A DNA stretch of 64,000 nt. It comes from Garcia nutans. Lineage: Eukaryota > Streptophyta > Magnoliopsida > Malpighiales > Euphorbiaceae. Made by a program: the position numbers and the translations under genes. How positions within the stretch are numbered: position 1 is the stretch's first letter; every line of letters begins with the position of its first letter. Shown here one piece after another: positions 23,191 through 33,925 of the stretch. The notes beneath the pieces are model-generated. The model was given only the letters and a program-made list of their open reading frames with translations, had not been told where the DNA came from and made no database searches. The stretch lies in assembly GCA_947685225.1 (NCBI GenBank), contig CANTUV010000039.1, positions 30,682,001 through 30,746,000 on the forward strand. Direction: 5' to 3'.

Positions 23191-24414
23191 GTGCCTTTTG
23201 TAAAGATGCAGTTTTCAAGGCACGGGGGAGTTTCTGATAAGAACGATGAGTCTGAAATGGCATGGCAATTAGAAGAATTGACGAATCAACTTAAGGTGCT
23301 AAATGCAAGAGGAAGAGCACCTATGCCACGCCAAGAGATATGTGCAGCATGTGGCAATGCAGGGCATAGTGCAAATACATGCTCATTCAGTTTTGCATGA
23401 TACCAAGAATGGCAAGATGAAGAATATGCCTATGAAAGTTTCCAGCAAATGGGTGGAAATGACCCATATCCCAGACCTTATAATTCAAGCTGGGGAAGCC
23501 ACCCAAATTTTTCTTGGAAAAATCAACAGCAAATTCCACCTCAAAATTTTTTTCAACCTTACCAAAGAAATCCTTACTCTCAAGAACAATATTCAAATCA
23601 AGATCACCTTAAGAAACCCAAATTGGAGGATAGTTTGAATGCCTTCATTCAAACTAGCACACAAAATCAAGATCACCTTAAGAAACCCACATTGGAGGAT
23701 AGTTTGAATGCCTTCATTCAAACTAGCGTACAAAATCAAGATCGACTTAAGGAACCCACTTTGGAAGATAGTTTGAATGCCTTCATTCAAATTAGTGCAC
23801 AAAATCAAGATCAATGCAAGAAATCCACAGTAGAAGATGATTTGAATGCTTACATTCAAATTAGCACACAAAATCAGAAAGGGATCAATGAGAGGATTGA
23901 TTTTTTGGAGGAATCATTGAAGAGGGTGGAAATTCAAGTTAGGCAACTGGCACATCAACTCCAAGCGCACCAAGAAGATGAATTTCCTAGCCAATTGAAA
24001 CAAGTCAAGGTAATCACAAATTTGAGAAGTGAACAGGTAATATATAACAAATTTTGTGATTCTTTGGATGCAGACACTAATCAAGAAGATAATGGCAAGG
24101 AGATACAAACCAACATTGATTAGTTGAGCCAATTAAAAGAGAAGGAGAATTTGGAGGCATTAACCTCACCAAAGTTGCATGAATTTTCCAATCCTGATAG
24201 GCCACCAAATCCATTTCCATGTAGCTTGAAGGATGAGGAGCAAGATGCTGAAGTTGTTGAGATGGGACTTGACATTGTTAAAGTGGATGAAGAAGTGATT
24301 CAACCAAACTTGGTTGAACTTAAAGAGTCCCCAAAATTCATCTCTACTACTCTTGGTGGTAAGGAAGAGCAGAAATCTGATATGCCCAGGTTGCACAAAG
24401 ACAAAGATTATTAG
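23191..24414 (+). pseudogene. gag: Element B gag, decayed Athila-type
   Basis: One reading frame with stops at 23398-23400 (TGA), 24121-24123 (TAG) and 24412-24414 (TAG). It shows a CCHC zinc knuckle CAACGNAGHSANTC. The Athila hallmark follows: DPYPRPYNSSWGSHPNFSW, then Gln/Asn-rich sequence. Four 23-residue repeats and a coiled-coil stretch (RIDFLEESLKRVEIQVRQLA) come next. The large N-terminal capsid part of an Athila gag is missing, so this is an internally deleted C-terminal half. Downstream, up to about 24680, the frame decays and no protease follows. It cannot make a complete gag. Confidence 0.8.
23596..23871 (+). repeat. Four 69-base coding repeats in gag of B
   Basis: Four units encode NQDHLKKPTLEDSLNAFIQT-like 23-residue repeats. 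The first two contain a perfect inverted repeat AGTTTGAATG / CATTCAAACT with a 4-base loop; later copies are slightly changed. The last unit is the most diverged. Confidence 0.93.
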
Positions 24415-24659
24415 CACGTTCCTATACCACTGGAGGATCACCCTGAGGCGACCTTCACATGTCCCTTTGAGACATGTTCTCTTCAAGGAATACTATTAAA
24501 GGGTTGCCGTACATCGGGTACATTTCAAAGTTACATTTTGTTCATCCTCTCAATCATGGGCTCCAATTGCATTATGGGTGGAAGGAGCCCTACACATCGT
24601 ATATGGGAACGATGGAAATCAGGTTTCATCTAAACCCCCTCTGTAGTATGAATGCTCAC

Positions 24660-25932
24660 ATTGAGGACAATGTGAATCTTTAAGTGTGGGGTACATTTTA
24701 TGTTTTGTGTTTTTACTTTTAAGTGCATTTTGTGTTTTTATTTTTTTAAGTTTAATAATGTTTTACCTTGAATAAATGAATTTTAGAAAGTTCAATTGTT
24801 ATAAAATTGTTGATAGATGACTTTTGAATTTTTGAAGCATGAATTTGAGAATTGAGTAGAATTGGTGCTTATTGTCAATTTTGTTGGTTTTTCCCTTGCA
24901 TTGCCATTAACCTAGTGAGGAATTGAGCCATCAACTTATCATTATTGTTATGGGTGAACATCTTTGATTGATGATTTGCTAGAACTTGCTTTGAAATGCT
25001 TTTTAAGACTACATAAAAAATTTCAATTTGGCATCAGGATGATTAAGGCAATTAGGTGAACCCACTTTGGCTTAAAAAGACCAACCCTATTTTTAACTTT
25101 AGTTAGCCAATTTTGAGCTTATTTTATTTTTCTTTTCTTTCTTTTTCACAACACCATTAGCTTGAACCTCGTTGTTTAACTCTTACCCTTTCATTAGGTC
25201 AAGAGCATTTTAAGAGCGTTTATGACCGAGTGTTGTGTTGAATTAAGTGTGGGGTTAAATTTAGTAGGTTTGAGATTGCAAACTATTATGTTATTTAGTT
25301 GCAAACCCTAAAAATAAAAAATATAGAAAATAAAAAAAAGAAAGAAAAAAAAATTGTTGTTCTTGTTGACAGGGTTGGAATTTGTTTGGGAATAATCATT
25401 GCAAAATGTAATAAGTGAGTTCCCTTGAAAAGCTCTTTAATGTCAATGGGTATATGAGAGGAAGGTGTTTTGGGATTGTTAGTTATACATATGATCGGTT
25501 ACTTCACTCTTGAAGTGCTCTTGAACTTAATGATTAAGCTTACATTTCCTAAATGTCATGCCTTTACCTTAGCCCCATTACAACCAAAAGAAAGACCTTT
25601 TGATTGATGCTTGATTGAAATTTGGTGGTGGAGATTTGATTGATAAGCAAGCCTATGGTAATAATCTTTCATTGATTGTTATGAGTGTAAACACCACCAT
25701 GATCAAACACTTGTAAGAGTTGGTGAGGGAGCGACAACATAGGTTATGCATGGAAAACCATTTAATTGCATGGGTGTCGATTTTGTTTGATTCAATATTG
25801 ATTGCGGATTTAGGGATAAGGAAGTCTTGATGCATATTTATAACTCTTGAACTTAACAAAATTTATCTTGTTAGTGTGTTTTGATTTTAGCCTTGCTTGG
25901 GGACAAGCAAGGATTTAAGTGTGGGGTAGTAA
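24660..25932 (+). other. 3' non-coding region of element B with three PPT-like motifs
   Basis: TTAAGTGTGGGGT occurs three times (about 24680, 25241 and 25914). The first follows CATTGAGGACAATGTG and the last follows GCTTGGGGACAAGCAAGG, both familiar from Athila/Tat 3' regions. The last copy is the probable polypurine tract. No genes are seen between them. Confidence 0.7.
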
Positions 25933-27799
25933 ACATTCTGAAAAATGAACACAAGACACATCCATTTAAATTTCAGGCTCAACGAGCAAACTCATACCTA
26001 TAATATGCATATTTGCTTTAAATGATAAGAAATGAAAGAAGAAAACATTAAAAGACAAACTTGCTCACATAAAGTATATTGCAAAGCTTAGAATAAAAGA
26101 AAAAAGAGAATAAAAATCACATAAGAACAAACTCTCCAGTGCAAGAATCTCATCAGTTTCAAGTTCTGCTATAGTTTAGACTTTTAGAGGCATTTCTTAA
26201 ATTGAAAGAGAACCCCCAAACTAGACATGCCAGCAGCCACCAACCTTTGCAAAGATCAAAATAAATGTACTAAATTTAACATATCCACACCATCATATCA
26301 TAAGAAGAAATTTGTATGCTGCTTGATTAACAAAGTAGACTTCAACATTGATTTTAAAATTTAAAGTGATACTTAAAGCTGAAACCCATAAGAAGAAGAT
26401 GATTTTTATTCTAAAAGATTCAAGACAATAGACTAGATTTAAAAGCAGAGGAAACTGAGCTTGAAGAGTTGTATTCTTTACAAATATTAATCCGCATGAA
26501 CAAAGGTAATCTGAAGAAACAAAACGGCATTTTTTTGAACAAATAGAAACAAAAATCAGTTTGGGAAGAACTTATAATAGGCATACTAATCATCAATCAA
26601 ACAAAAAGACTTCAAGAAAACCACTGTCATCCTCAATCAACACAACAGTATTCATCAACATAGATCAAAATAACAATATAGAAGAAACAGATTTGACGAA
26701 TGTCAAACGGAGATGAGCAAATAGAGACATTGGTTTTAATCCAGAAACAAAATAAAAGTTGAAACAGAAACCAGAGCAATAGTATAAAAATACCAATCCA
26801 ATATCAAATTCCCAATCAATCTCATCATCAAGAATTATAAATTATACTATATACTATTATACTAATATATAATAGTAGATTTTGTTTTTTGACTAACTGA
26901 ATAAGAAAACACAAGGCCACGGACTAAAACATCTTCAACAGAAATATTCAATATGAAACCCAAAGCCACAAGAGAACACAAAAGGCAATCCAAATATATA
27001 CGAGCAAGTATACAAGTAATGCCAGTAGTGCTGCAATTTGAAATGAAAAAATGCAGACCAACTGAAAATGCTTTGTGGACTCCAAGTTTGTACTCATATG
27101 AAAAAATGCAGTCCAAATTTAGCAATATTTCTTTCATAGAACAAGCAATTTACATATCAATTTCCAATCCAATGCTCCATTTTCCCAACAGCAAAAAGAG
27201 TACAGGCAAAATTATTGTATAAATTGTATAAATCAGAAATGATGAGAAAAACAATACCGCCATGTTCTCCCATAAAATTTTCCTCCTCATAGTCTTGTTG
27301 ACACTCTTCTTGTATAACTTTATGGCACTATAAGAAACACAATATAAGTCAACAAAATTGCATTTTCCCCAAATTTTATAACTTAAGACTAAATAGGCAA
27401 ACTTTAGAAGTGCAACTTACTTGTCAACAACCTCTATCCATTCCTGGCTAGCAATGCGACGTTTAAGAGGGTCCATGTGGTAGACTACCTCTCCCGTCGG
27501 ATTTACAACAGTCAATACCCAGTGATTCCTACGAAATAACAAAATAAAATACAAGCAATTCTTCATATTTTGAAGAACATAACGCCAAAAAATTCATTGA
27601 ACAAAAAGTAATGCCAAACTTAAATAAACAATTCATGAATCAATCACAGCAGCAACAAGCCAAACTTAAAGTAATGCCAAACTTAAATAAACAACAATAT
27701 CATGTCATTTTCACAAATGAGGGAAAACAGGAACAAGATGGTCAAAACTGATAATGAAAAGTGATACTAATAACATTTATATATACATACGGACATAAT

Positions 27800-30000
27800 T
27801 GTAGACCCTTAATTTTTGACCCAATCCGATCTAATATGTTTTATTTAGCCCAAAATGATTTTTGTTGTCTAATTGGTCCAAAATAAATTTAATTAAATAA
27901 TTTTCGCTTTAGTATCTAATTTTTATTAATAAAAAATAGAAATAAACAAATAAAAGTCAAAAAATAAAAATAAAAATAAAAATCGGAGTTGGAAAAATCG
28001 GCGACGAAAAATTCGTCGTGGGCCCGTGGGTATTTCGCACGCAGAAAAATTCTGCGTGCGAAATAGCACGCAGAATTTTTCTGCCTGCGAAATAGCTTAC
28101 GGGCCTGTTCCCCGCACACTGCCGCAGTTTTCTGCTGCAGAAATTTTTCGCCGGTGCATTTTTCCTGCGGCATTTTTTTTCGGCAGCGCAAATTTTTCGA
28201 CGCAAATTTTTTGAAACCTAATCCAATTAGGTTTTGGTTTCTTTTTCTTATTAATATTACTTACCATAATTAATTAGGAATAAATAACCTTAAACCATGA
28301 TAAATAAGGACCATGAAGAACCAAAGGGAGGGAGGAAATTTACACAGTGAGTATAGGATTTGAAACCAAATCAAGGAAGGAAAAGCAATAAATCAATTCA
28401 ATTGATTTTTAAAGGAAGGAGCACCACGAATTAAGCAATTCAAAGGCAACAAAGGCTTGTCTTTGGAGCTAGTTCATCCAAGAAGAGTTTTTTTTTGGAG
28501 AATCAACAAAAGAAGGAATGTTAAATTCTTTTTGATTTATGTAACACAGTAGCAAATCTATACAATTTAAGGTTTTTTTAAATCAAAACTTTAGAACTTT
28601 AATTTAATTCTTCCAAGATTAAAACACTAAAACGTGACTTTCTTTTCTAAAAAGACTTAAAATTTTTATTTTTTTGTCTTCTTAAAAATCTTAAAACTCT
28701 CATTGAACATATTTTTCAACAAAACCAAAATCAAATTCTATTTCTTTCAAAATTTTAAATTAGGTTCTATTTCATTCAAAAAGCCTTCAAAAACATCTTT
28801 TCTACTTATAAAAACTTCAATCCATGTGTTTAAATTCATAAAACTTCATAAATCATCAAATTGCTTTTTAAAACTCTAATTCAAATTCATTACCTGAGAA
28901 CCCTAATTTCAAAACCCTAAAATTCAAAATTCAACTTTTAAACCTAAAACAATGAACCTTAATCCTTTTAAAACCTTAAACCTTAATTTTTATGAACCCT
29001 AATCCTTTTAAAACATTAAAAACAATAAAAACACGAAAACTAAAAAAATCACACAGTAGCTTAAATCACTATTTAAAATCATGAATTAAAAAGTATTTCA
29101 AAGTGTCCAAAACCCTAGTTTTATTATTTCACCATTCAAATCTTAATTTGTTTAATCAAAGAGTCTTATCAACCTTTTAAAACATAAAACCCTAATCTAT
29201 TTTAATTCCATAAAAAGTCACAGTAGCTATAATTGAACTTTTATTTGCTTTATTCAATTCCATATTTATTTATACCTTGATTTATCTCTTATGCTTTAAT
29301 CTATTTAATTTCAATACTTGATTTATTTAATTTATCATGGATGGATATTTATTTTATTGATATTTAAATACTTTTGATGAATTATTTATTTATTATGGAT
29401 GATTATTTACTTTTATCAATCAATTTAGACTTCCAAAAGTTGTAAGAGGTATGTTTCCACTTGGTGGGTGCCTCATTAGTTAAACATCATGTAATTTAAT
29501 TTTCTTTTCTATTTTAGAACCTTTGTAAAGGGCATGTTTCTACCTTTTGGTGGGTGTCCTATCTAGGCATGTGATGTAAGGACATGTTTCCATCCTTGGA
29601 TGGGTGTCCATTTATTTGTTTTGTTTTGTTTGGACATTGCTTTGATTTTAATATAATGATGCTTTCTTTTTATTGTGTGTAGTATGGATAATATTATTAT
29701 ATTTAAGAATTTTATAATATTAAGACCTGTAAAGGAGGCCGGTTCCAATGAACCGGGCATTGTGGGGGTGCTGGGCCATTTCTCACCTTCCCCACACGTA
29801 CCCAACTTTTCAAACCCATTAAGGGGTTGGGGATTCCTTAGGAATCGAGTCATCCACCCCTTTCTTTTTCCCGGCCCGTCCGGATGGCGACTCCATTTTC
29901 TCCGGACTTAGGTCCGTGTTCTCTAAGGCCTCGAGCCTAAACAGTGCCGAAGTCGCAAGAACCATTCCACTGGGAGTGGGGGCGAAAATCCCCGCTCACA
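27800..30000 (+). repeat. 5' LTR of element C
   Basis: It starts TGTAGACCC and ends CCCCGCTCACA (2201 bases). A GC-rich palindrome island is at about 27985-28200, followed by a TATA-like GATAAATAAGGACC (28299-28312). The end (29700-30000) is GC-richer, with the 'cggacttaggtccg' and 'tgggagtgggggcg' words shared with D. Confidence 0.9.
28030..28200. repeat. GC palindrome island in the 5' LTR of C
   Basis: It contains the near-perfect inverted repeat TTTCGCACGCAGAA / TTCTGCGTGCGAAA (about 28032-28062). Further CACGCAG/CTGCGTG words follow, and 'ctgctgcag' and 'cggcagcg' near 28130-28195. It is embedded in otherwise AT-rich U3 sequence. Confidence 0.85.
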
Positions 30001-30001
30001 G

Positions 30002-30019
30002 TGGCGACTCCACTGGGGA
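30002..30019 (+). other. Primer binding site of element C (Ogre type)
   Basis: TGGCGACTCCACTGGGGA begins one base after the LTR. Ogre/Tat elements typically use TGGCGACTCNRCTGGGGA (tRNA-Arg). Confidence 0.85.
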
Positions 30020-30272
30020 TAAGAGAAGTTGATTCCGTTGGTCTCTATATTATTCTATTCTTTCTTATAATGATATTATCCATTGCATCGTCTGCATGAG
30101 TTAGGACGCCCGTGTTATGTTATGTAAAGGATACTATACTTTCACTCAAGGTATGGAGATCGAGCATGGCATAACCACTCATAGCCTTGTACCATTTGGT
30201 ATATACTTGCTATGGGAACCTAAGCCTTTTAACCCAAAGACTAAAGCTCATGTAATTGGCCTAGTTACTTTC
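30020..30272 (+). other. Leader of element C, first part
   Basis: Non-coding leader. It stops at the insertion of D and continues at 41049. D carries the same leader uninterrupted, which proves the join. Confidence 0.8.
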
Positions 30273-32451
30273 TGTGAGCGGGGATTTTCGTCCCCACTCC
30301 CTATGGAATGGTTCTTGCGACTTCGGCACTGTTTAGGCTCGGGGCCTTAGAGAACACGGACCTAAGTCCGGAGAAAATGGAGTGGCCACCCGGACGGGCC
30401 GGGAAAAAGAAAGGGGTGGATGACTCAATTCCTAAGGAATCCCCAACCCCTTAATGGGTTCGGAAAGTTTGGTACATGTGGGGAAGGTGAGAAATGGCCC
30501 AGCACCCCCACAACGCCCGGTTCATTGGAACCAGCCTCCTTTACAAGTCTTAATATTATAAAATTCTTAAATATAACAATATTATCCATACTACACACAA
30601 TAAAAAGAAAGCATCAATATATTAAAATCAAAACAATGTCCAAACAAAACAAAACAAATAAATGAACACCCATCCAAGGATGGAAACATGTCCTTACATC
30701 ACATGCCTAGGTAGGACACCCACCAAAAGGTAGAAACATGCCCTTTACATAAGTTCTAAAATAGAAAAGAAAATTAAATTACATGATGTTTAACTAATGA
30801 GGTACCCACCAAGTGGAAACATACCTCTTGCATCTTTTGGAAGTCTAAATTAATTGAAAGAGTAAATAATCATTCATCATAAATAAATCATTCATCAAAA
30901 GTATTTAAAAATCAATAAAATAAACATCCATCCATGATAAATTAAATAAATCAAGTATTGAAATTAAATCAATTAAAGTATAAGAAATAAATCAAGGTAT
31001 AAATAAATATGGAATTGAATAAAACAAATAAAAGTTCAAGTATAGCTACTATTTCTATTTAGGGTTATTTATCTCATGTGTTAAGGCTTTGGAAATTCTA
31101 AAGTTTAAGCTACTGTGATTTTTTAGGTAATTAAAATAGATTAGGTTTTATGTTTTTTAAAGGTTGGCAAGACACTTTGATTAAACAAATTAAGATTTGA
31201 ATGATGAAATAATAAAAATTGAGTTTTAGACACTTTTGAAATATTTTTAATTCATGATTTTAAATAATGATTTAAGCTACTGTGACTTTTTTGAGTTTTT
31301 ATGTTTTTTATGTTTTAAAGGGTTTAAAGTTTAGAAAAAGTTAGGGTTTAAGGTTTTAAAGGGTTAGGGTTCATTATTTTAAGTTTAAAAGATGATTTTT
31401 CGATTTTAGGCTTTGAAATTGAATTCTCGGGTAAAGTATAATTTTTAGGGTTTTAAAAAAGCAATTTGATATTTTCGGAGATTTTATGAATTTAAACACA
31501 TGGATTGAAGTTTTTATAAGTAGAAAAGATGTTTTTTAAGGTTTTTTGAGTGAAAAAGAGCCTACTTTAAAATCTTAAATAAAACAAAATTTTATTTTGG
31601 TTTTATTGAAAAATATGTTCAATGAGTGTTTTAAGGTTTTTGAGAAGAAAAAATAACAATTTTGAGTCCTTTTAGAAAAGAAAGTCACGTTTTTAATGTT
31701 CTAATCTTGGAAAAATTAAGTTAAAGCTCTAAGATTTTGATTTAAAAAACTTAAATTTTGTGGATTTTGCTATTGTAAAACATAAATCAAAAGAATTAAA
31801 AACATACCTTCTTTTGTTGATTCTCCAAAAAATAACTCTTCATGGATGAACTAGCTCCAAAGACAAGCTTTGATTGCCTCTCCCCATTCTTTTTGCCGTG
31901 CTACTGCTGCTATAAATATCAATCGAATTGAGTTTTTCCTTTTCCTTCCTTGATTTGGTTTCAAATCCTAAAGTCACTGTGTATTTTTTCCTCCTTGATT
32001 TGGTTTAATTGGTCCCTATTTATAGTGGTTTTTAGGTTGTTTATTCCTAATTAATTAAGGTAAGTAATATTAATAAAAAAAGAAAATTAAAACCTAATTG
32101 GATTAGGATTCAAAAAATTGCGTTGAAAAATTTTGTGCTGGCAAAAACTGTGCTGCCGGGCCCGTGGGCGTGCCAGCCCGCAGGAAATTCCTGCGGGCGA
32201 AACCTGTGGGCAAAATAACTCGCCCGCAGCCCGACGGGCCCGCGCATCCACTTTTCGCTGCCGATTTTTTTCCGACTCTGATTTTTATTTTATTTATTTT
32301 ATTTGTTTATTTTTATTTTTTATTAATAAAAATTAGATACTAAGGTAAAATTATTTAATTAAAATTATTTTGGACCAATTAAACAACAAAAATCATTTTG
32401 GACTAAATAAAGCATATTGGATCGGATTGGGTAAAAAATTAAGGGTCTACA
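30273..32451 (-). repeat. 3' LTR of element D
   Basis: On the plus strand it starts TGTGAGCGGGGATTTTCG and ends GGGTCTACA (2179 bases). The GC island is at about 32140-32265, with arms such as CCCGCAGGAA / TTCCTGCGGG. The minus-strand TATA-like CTATAAATAGGGACC is at 32011-32025. Confidence 0.9.
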
Positions 32452-32467
32452 GTTTGCCCCCTGCTTG
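32452..32467 (-). other. Polypurine tract of element D
   Basis: On the minus strand CAAGCAGGGGGCAAAC lies directly before the 3' LTR, identical to that of C. Confidence 0.85.
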
Positions 32468-32529
32468 AATGATCTAAAACCTTAGTGAAAGAGAGTGAAA
32501 AGCAACAAAACTTAATTTTTGATATGGCG

Positions 32530-33225
32530 GCTTGTTTTGTGTTCTGGACTCGAGGATGACTCTAGGTTCTAGACCTAAGGAAAATTTGGGTTATGGACCC
32601 GGATTCGAGTTCTGGACTCGAGAATAATTCTAGGTTCTGGACCTAAGAAAAATTTGGGTTCTGGACCCTGATTCGAGTTCTGGACTCGAGAATAATTCTA
32701 GGTTCTGGACCTAAGGGAAATTTGGGTTCTGGACCCAGATTTGAGTTCTGGACTCGAGGATAATTCTAGGTTCTAGACCTAAGGAAAATTTGGGTTATGG
32801 ACCTGATTTTTAGTTCTGGACTCGAGGATAATTCTAGGTTCTGGACCTAAGGGAAATTTGGGTTCTGGACCCGGTTTTGAGTTTTGGACTAGAGGATAAT
32901 TCTAGGTTCTGGACCGAAGAAAAATTTGGGTTTTGGACCCGGTTTGAGTTCTGGACTCAAGGATAATTCTAGGTTCTGGACCTAAGGAAAATTTGGGTTC
33001 TGGACCCGGTTTGAGTTCTGGACTCAAGGATAATTCTAGGTTCTGGACCTAAGTGAAATTTGGGTTTTGGACCCAATTCGAGTTTTGGACTCGAGGATAA
33101 TTCTAGGCTTTGGACCTAAGGAAAATTTGGGTTCTGGACCCGGATTCGAGTTCTGGACTCGAGGATAATTCTAGGTTCTGGACCTAAGGGAAATTTGGGT
33201 TCTGGACCCGGTTTTGGATACTCAA
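32530..33225 (-). repeat. Tandem array, family 3 (about 67-base unit, 10 copies) in D
   Basis: Ten copies. On the minus strand each unit holds three micro-palindromes with the constant core CCAGA: GGGT-CCAGA-ACCC, TAGGT-CCAGA-ACCTA and CGAGT-CCAGA-ACTCG. They are separated by AT-rich 6-12 base spacers. Element C has only one copy of this type (49885-49910). Confidence 0.92.
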
Positions 33226-33390
33226 TCCTAAACTAGACTTGGATACTCGATATTAATTTTGATTAGGATACTCGATCCTAACTGGATTTGGATACTCGAT
33301 CCTAAATTGGATTCGGATACTCGATCCTAAATTGGGTTGGGATACTCGATCCTAACTTGATTTGGATACTTGATCCTAAACTTGATCCTT
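33226..33390 (-). repeat. Tandem array, family 2 (about 24-base unit, about 7 copies) in D
   Basis: On the minus strand each unit is GGAT-CGAGT-ATCC plus an 11-12 base spacer. C carries 37 copies of the same unit. Confidence 0.9.
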
Positions 33391-33925
33391 TGAGATATGG
33401 TCTTCACCCTTGAAAATGGATCTTCATCCTTTGAGATCGGGCCTTCACCCTTGAAAATGGATCTTCATCCTTTGAATATGGATCTTCATCCTTTGAGATA
33501 TGATCTTCACCCTTGAAAATGGATCTTCATCCTTTGAGATCGGGTCTTCACCTTTGAAAATGGATCTTCATCCTTTGAGATAGGGCCTTCACCCTTGAAA
33601 ATAGATCTTCATCCTTTGAGATCGGGTCTTCACCCTTGAAAATGGATCTTCATCCTTTGAGATCGGGCCTTCACCCTTGAAAATGGATCTTCATCCTTTG
33701 AGATCGGGCCTTCACCCTTGAAAATGGATCTTCATCCTTTGAGATCAGGCCTTCACCCTTGAAAATGGATCTTCATCCTTTGAGATTGTGCCTTCACCCT
33801 TGAAAATGGATCTTCATCCTTTGAGATCGGGCCTTCACCCTTGAAAATGGATCTTCATCCTTTGAGATCGGGTCTTTACCCTTAAAAATGGATCTTCATC
33901 CTTTGAGATTGGGTCTTCACCCTGG
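33390..33925 (-). repeat. Tandem array, family 1 (41-base unit, about 13 copies) in D
   Basis: On the minus strand GGAT-GAAG-ATCC alternates with GGGT-GAAG-ACCC (often GGGT-GAAG-GCCC, a wobble pair at RNA level), with 8-9 base spacers. Confidence 0.92.

Larger units (their letters stand above)
21187..25932 (+). mobile_element. Element B: Athila-like retrotransposon, gag-only and without 3' LTR
   Basis: It lies in an intron of the CACTA Ulp1 gene, flanked by ACATT on both sides (21182-21186 and 25933-25937). There is a 5' LTR, a tRNA-Asp-type primer site, a decayed gag and a long non-coding 3' region. That region ends in GCTTGGGGACAAGCAAGG and TTTAAGTGTGGGGT, the sequences that normally precede the 3' LTR of Athila/Tat elements. 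After a few bases the CACTA intron resumes, so no 3' LTR is present. No protease, RT or integrase was found. Confidence 0.75.
20788..27528 (-). pseudogene. CACTA-borne Ulp1 (C48) cysteine protease, four 3' exons, split by element B
   Basis: Exons on the minus strand: 27528-27421 (NHWVLTVVNPTGEVVYHMDP, then LKRRIASQEWIEVVDN), 27327-27258 (AIKLYKKSVNKTMRRKILW..), 21067-20969 (GVPVQKGATDCGLFVMRYMK..) and 20883-20788 (WLRRGNLEYSDADINKIRID.., ends TGA). All junctions are GT/AG and the frame is kept across them. The catalytic set of the Ulp1/SENP family is present: His in NHW, Asp 17 residues later in MDP, Gln in VPVQ and Cys six residues after it in TDCG. Ulp1 proteases cleave SUMO-like modifiers. 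The role of transposon copies is not established. Element B enlarges the intron between exons 2 and 3 by about 4.75 kb. Exons upstream of 27528 are cut off by element C, so the gene is incomplete in the window. Confidence 0.85.
19599..27799 (-). mobile_element. CACTA (En/Spm-type) transposon, left part, interrupted by B and then C
   Basis: The terminus CACTACAAGGAAAAC at 19599 is preceded by TAT, the likely 3-bp target duplication. A subterminal repeat array and the 3' exons of an Ulp1-type protease gene on the minus strand follow, as in many plant CACTA elements. Element B (21187-25932) interrupts one intron. Element C begins at 27800, and the rest of the CACTA element (transposase genes, right end) should resume past the right edge of the window. 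DNA at 25938-27257 is the remainder of the invaded intron, without B about 1.44 kb, and shows no other gene. Confidence 0.85.

Noticed and set aside
23593..23871. Minus-strand 92-codon repetitive frame
   Set aside because: Antisense of the four 69-base gag repeats of element B.
26862..27222. Overlapping frames on both strands at 26862-27222
   Set aside because: They lie in the intron of the CACTA Ulp1 gene and have no recognisable motif.
29563..30665. Frames with 'FLRNPQPLNGFGKLGTCGEG' in LTRs of C and D (29563-29853, 30420-30665, 38971-39261)
   Set aside because: They recur because the LTR end is repeated. They read outward in antisense to the element, have no start context and no family.
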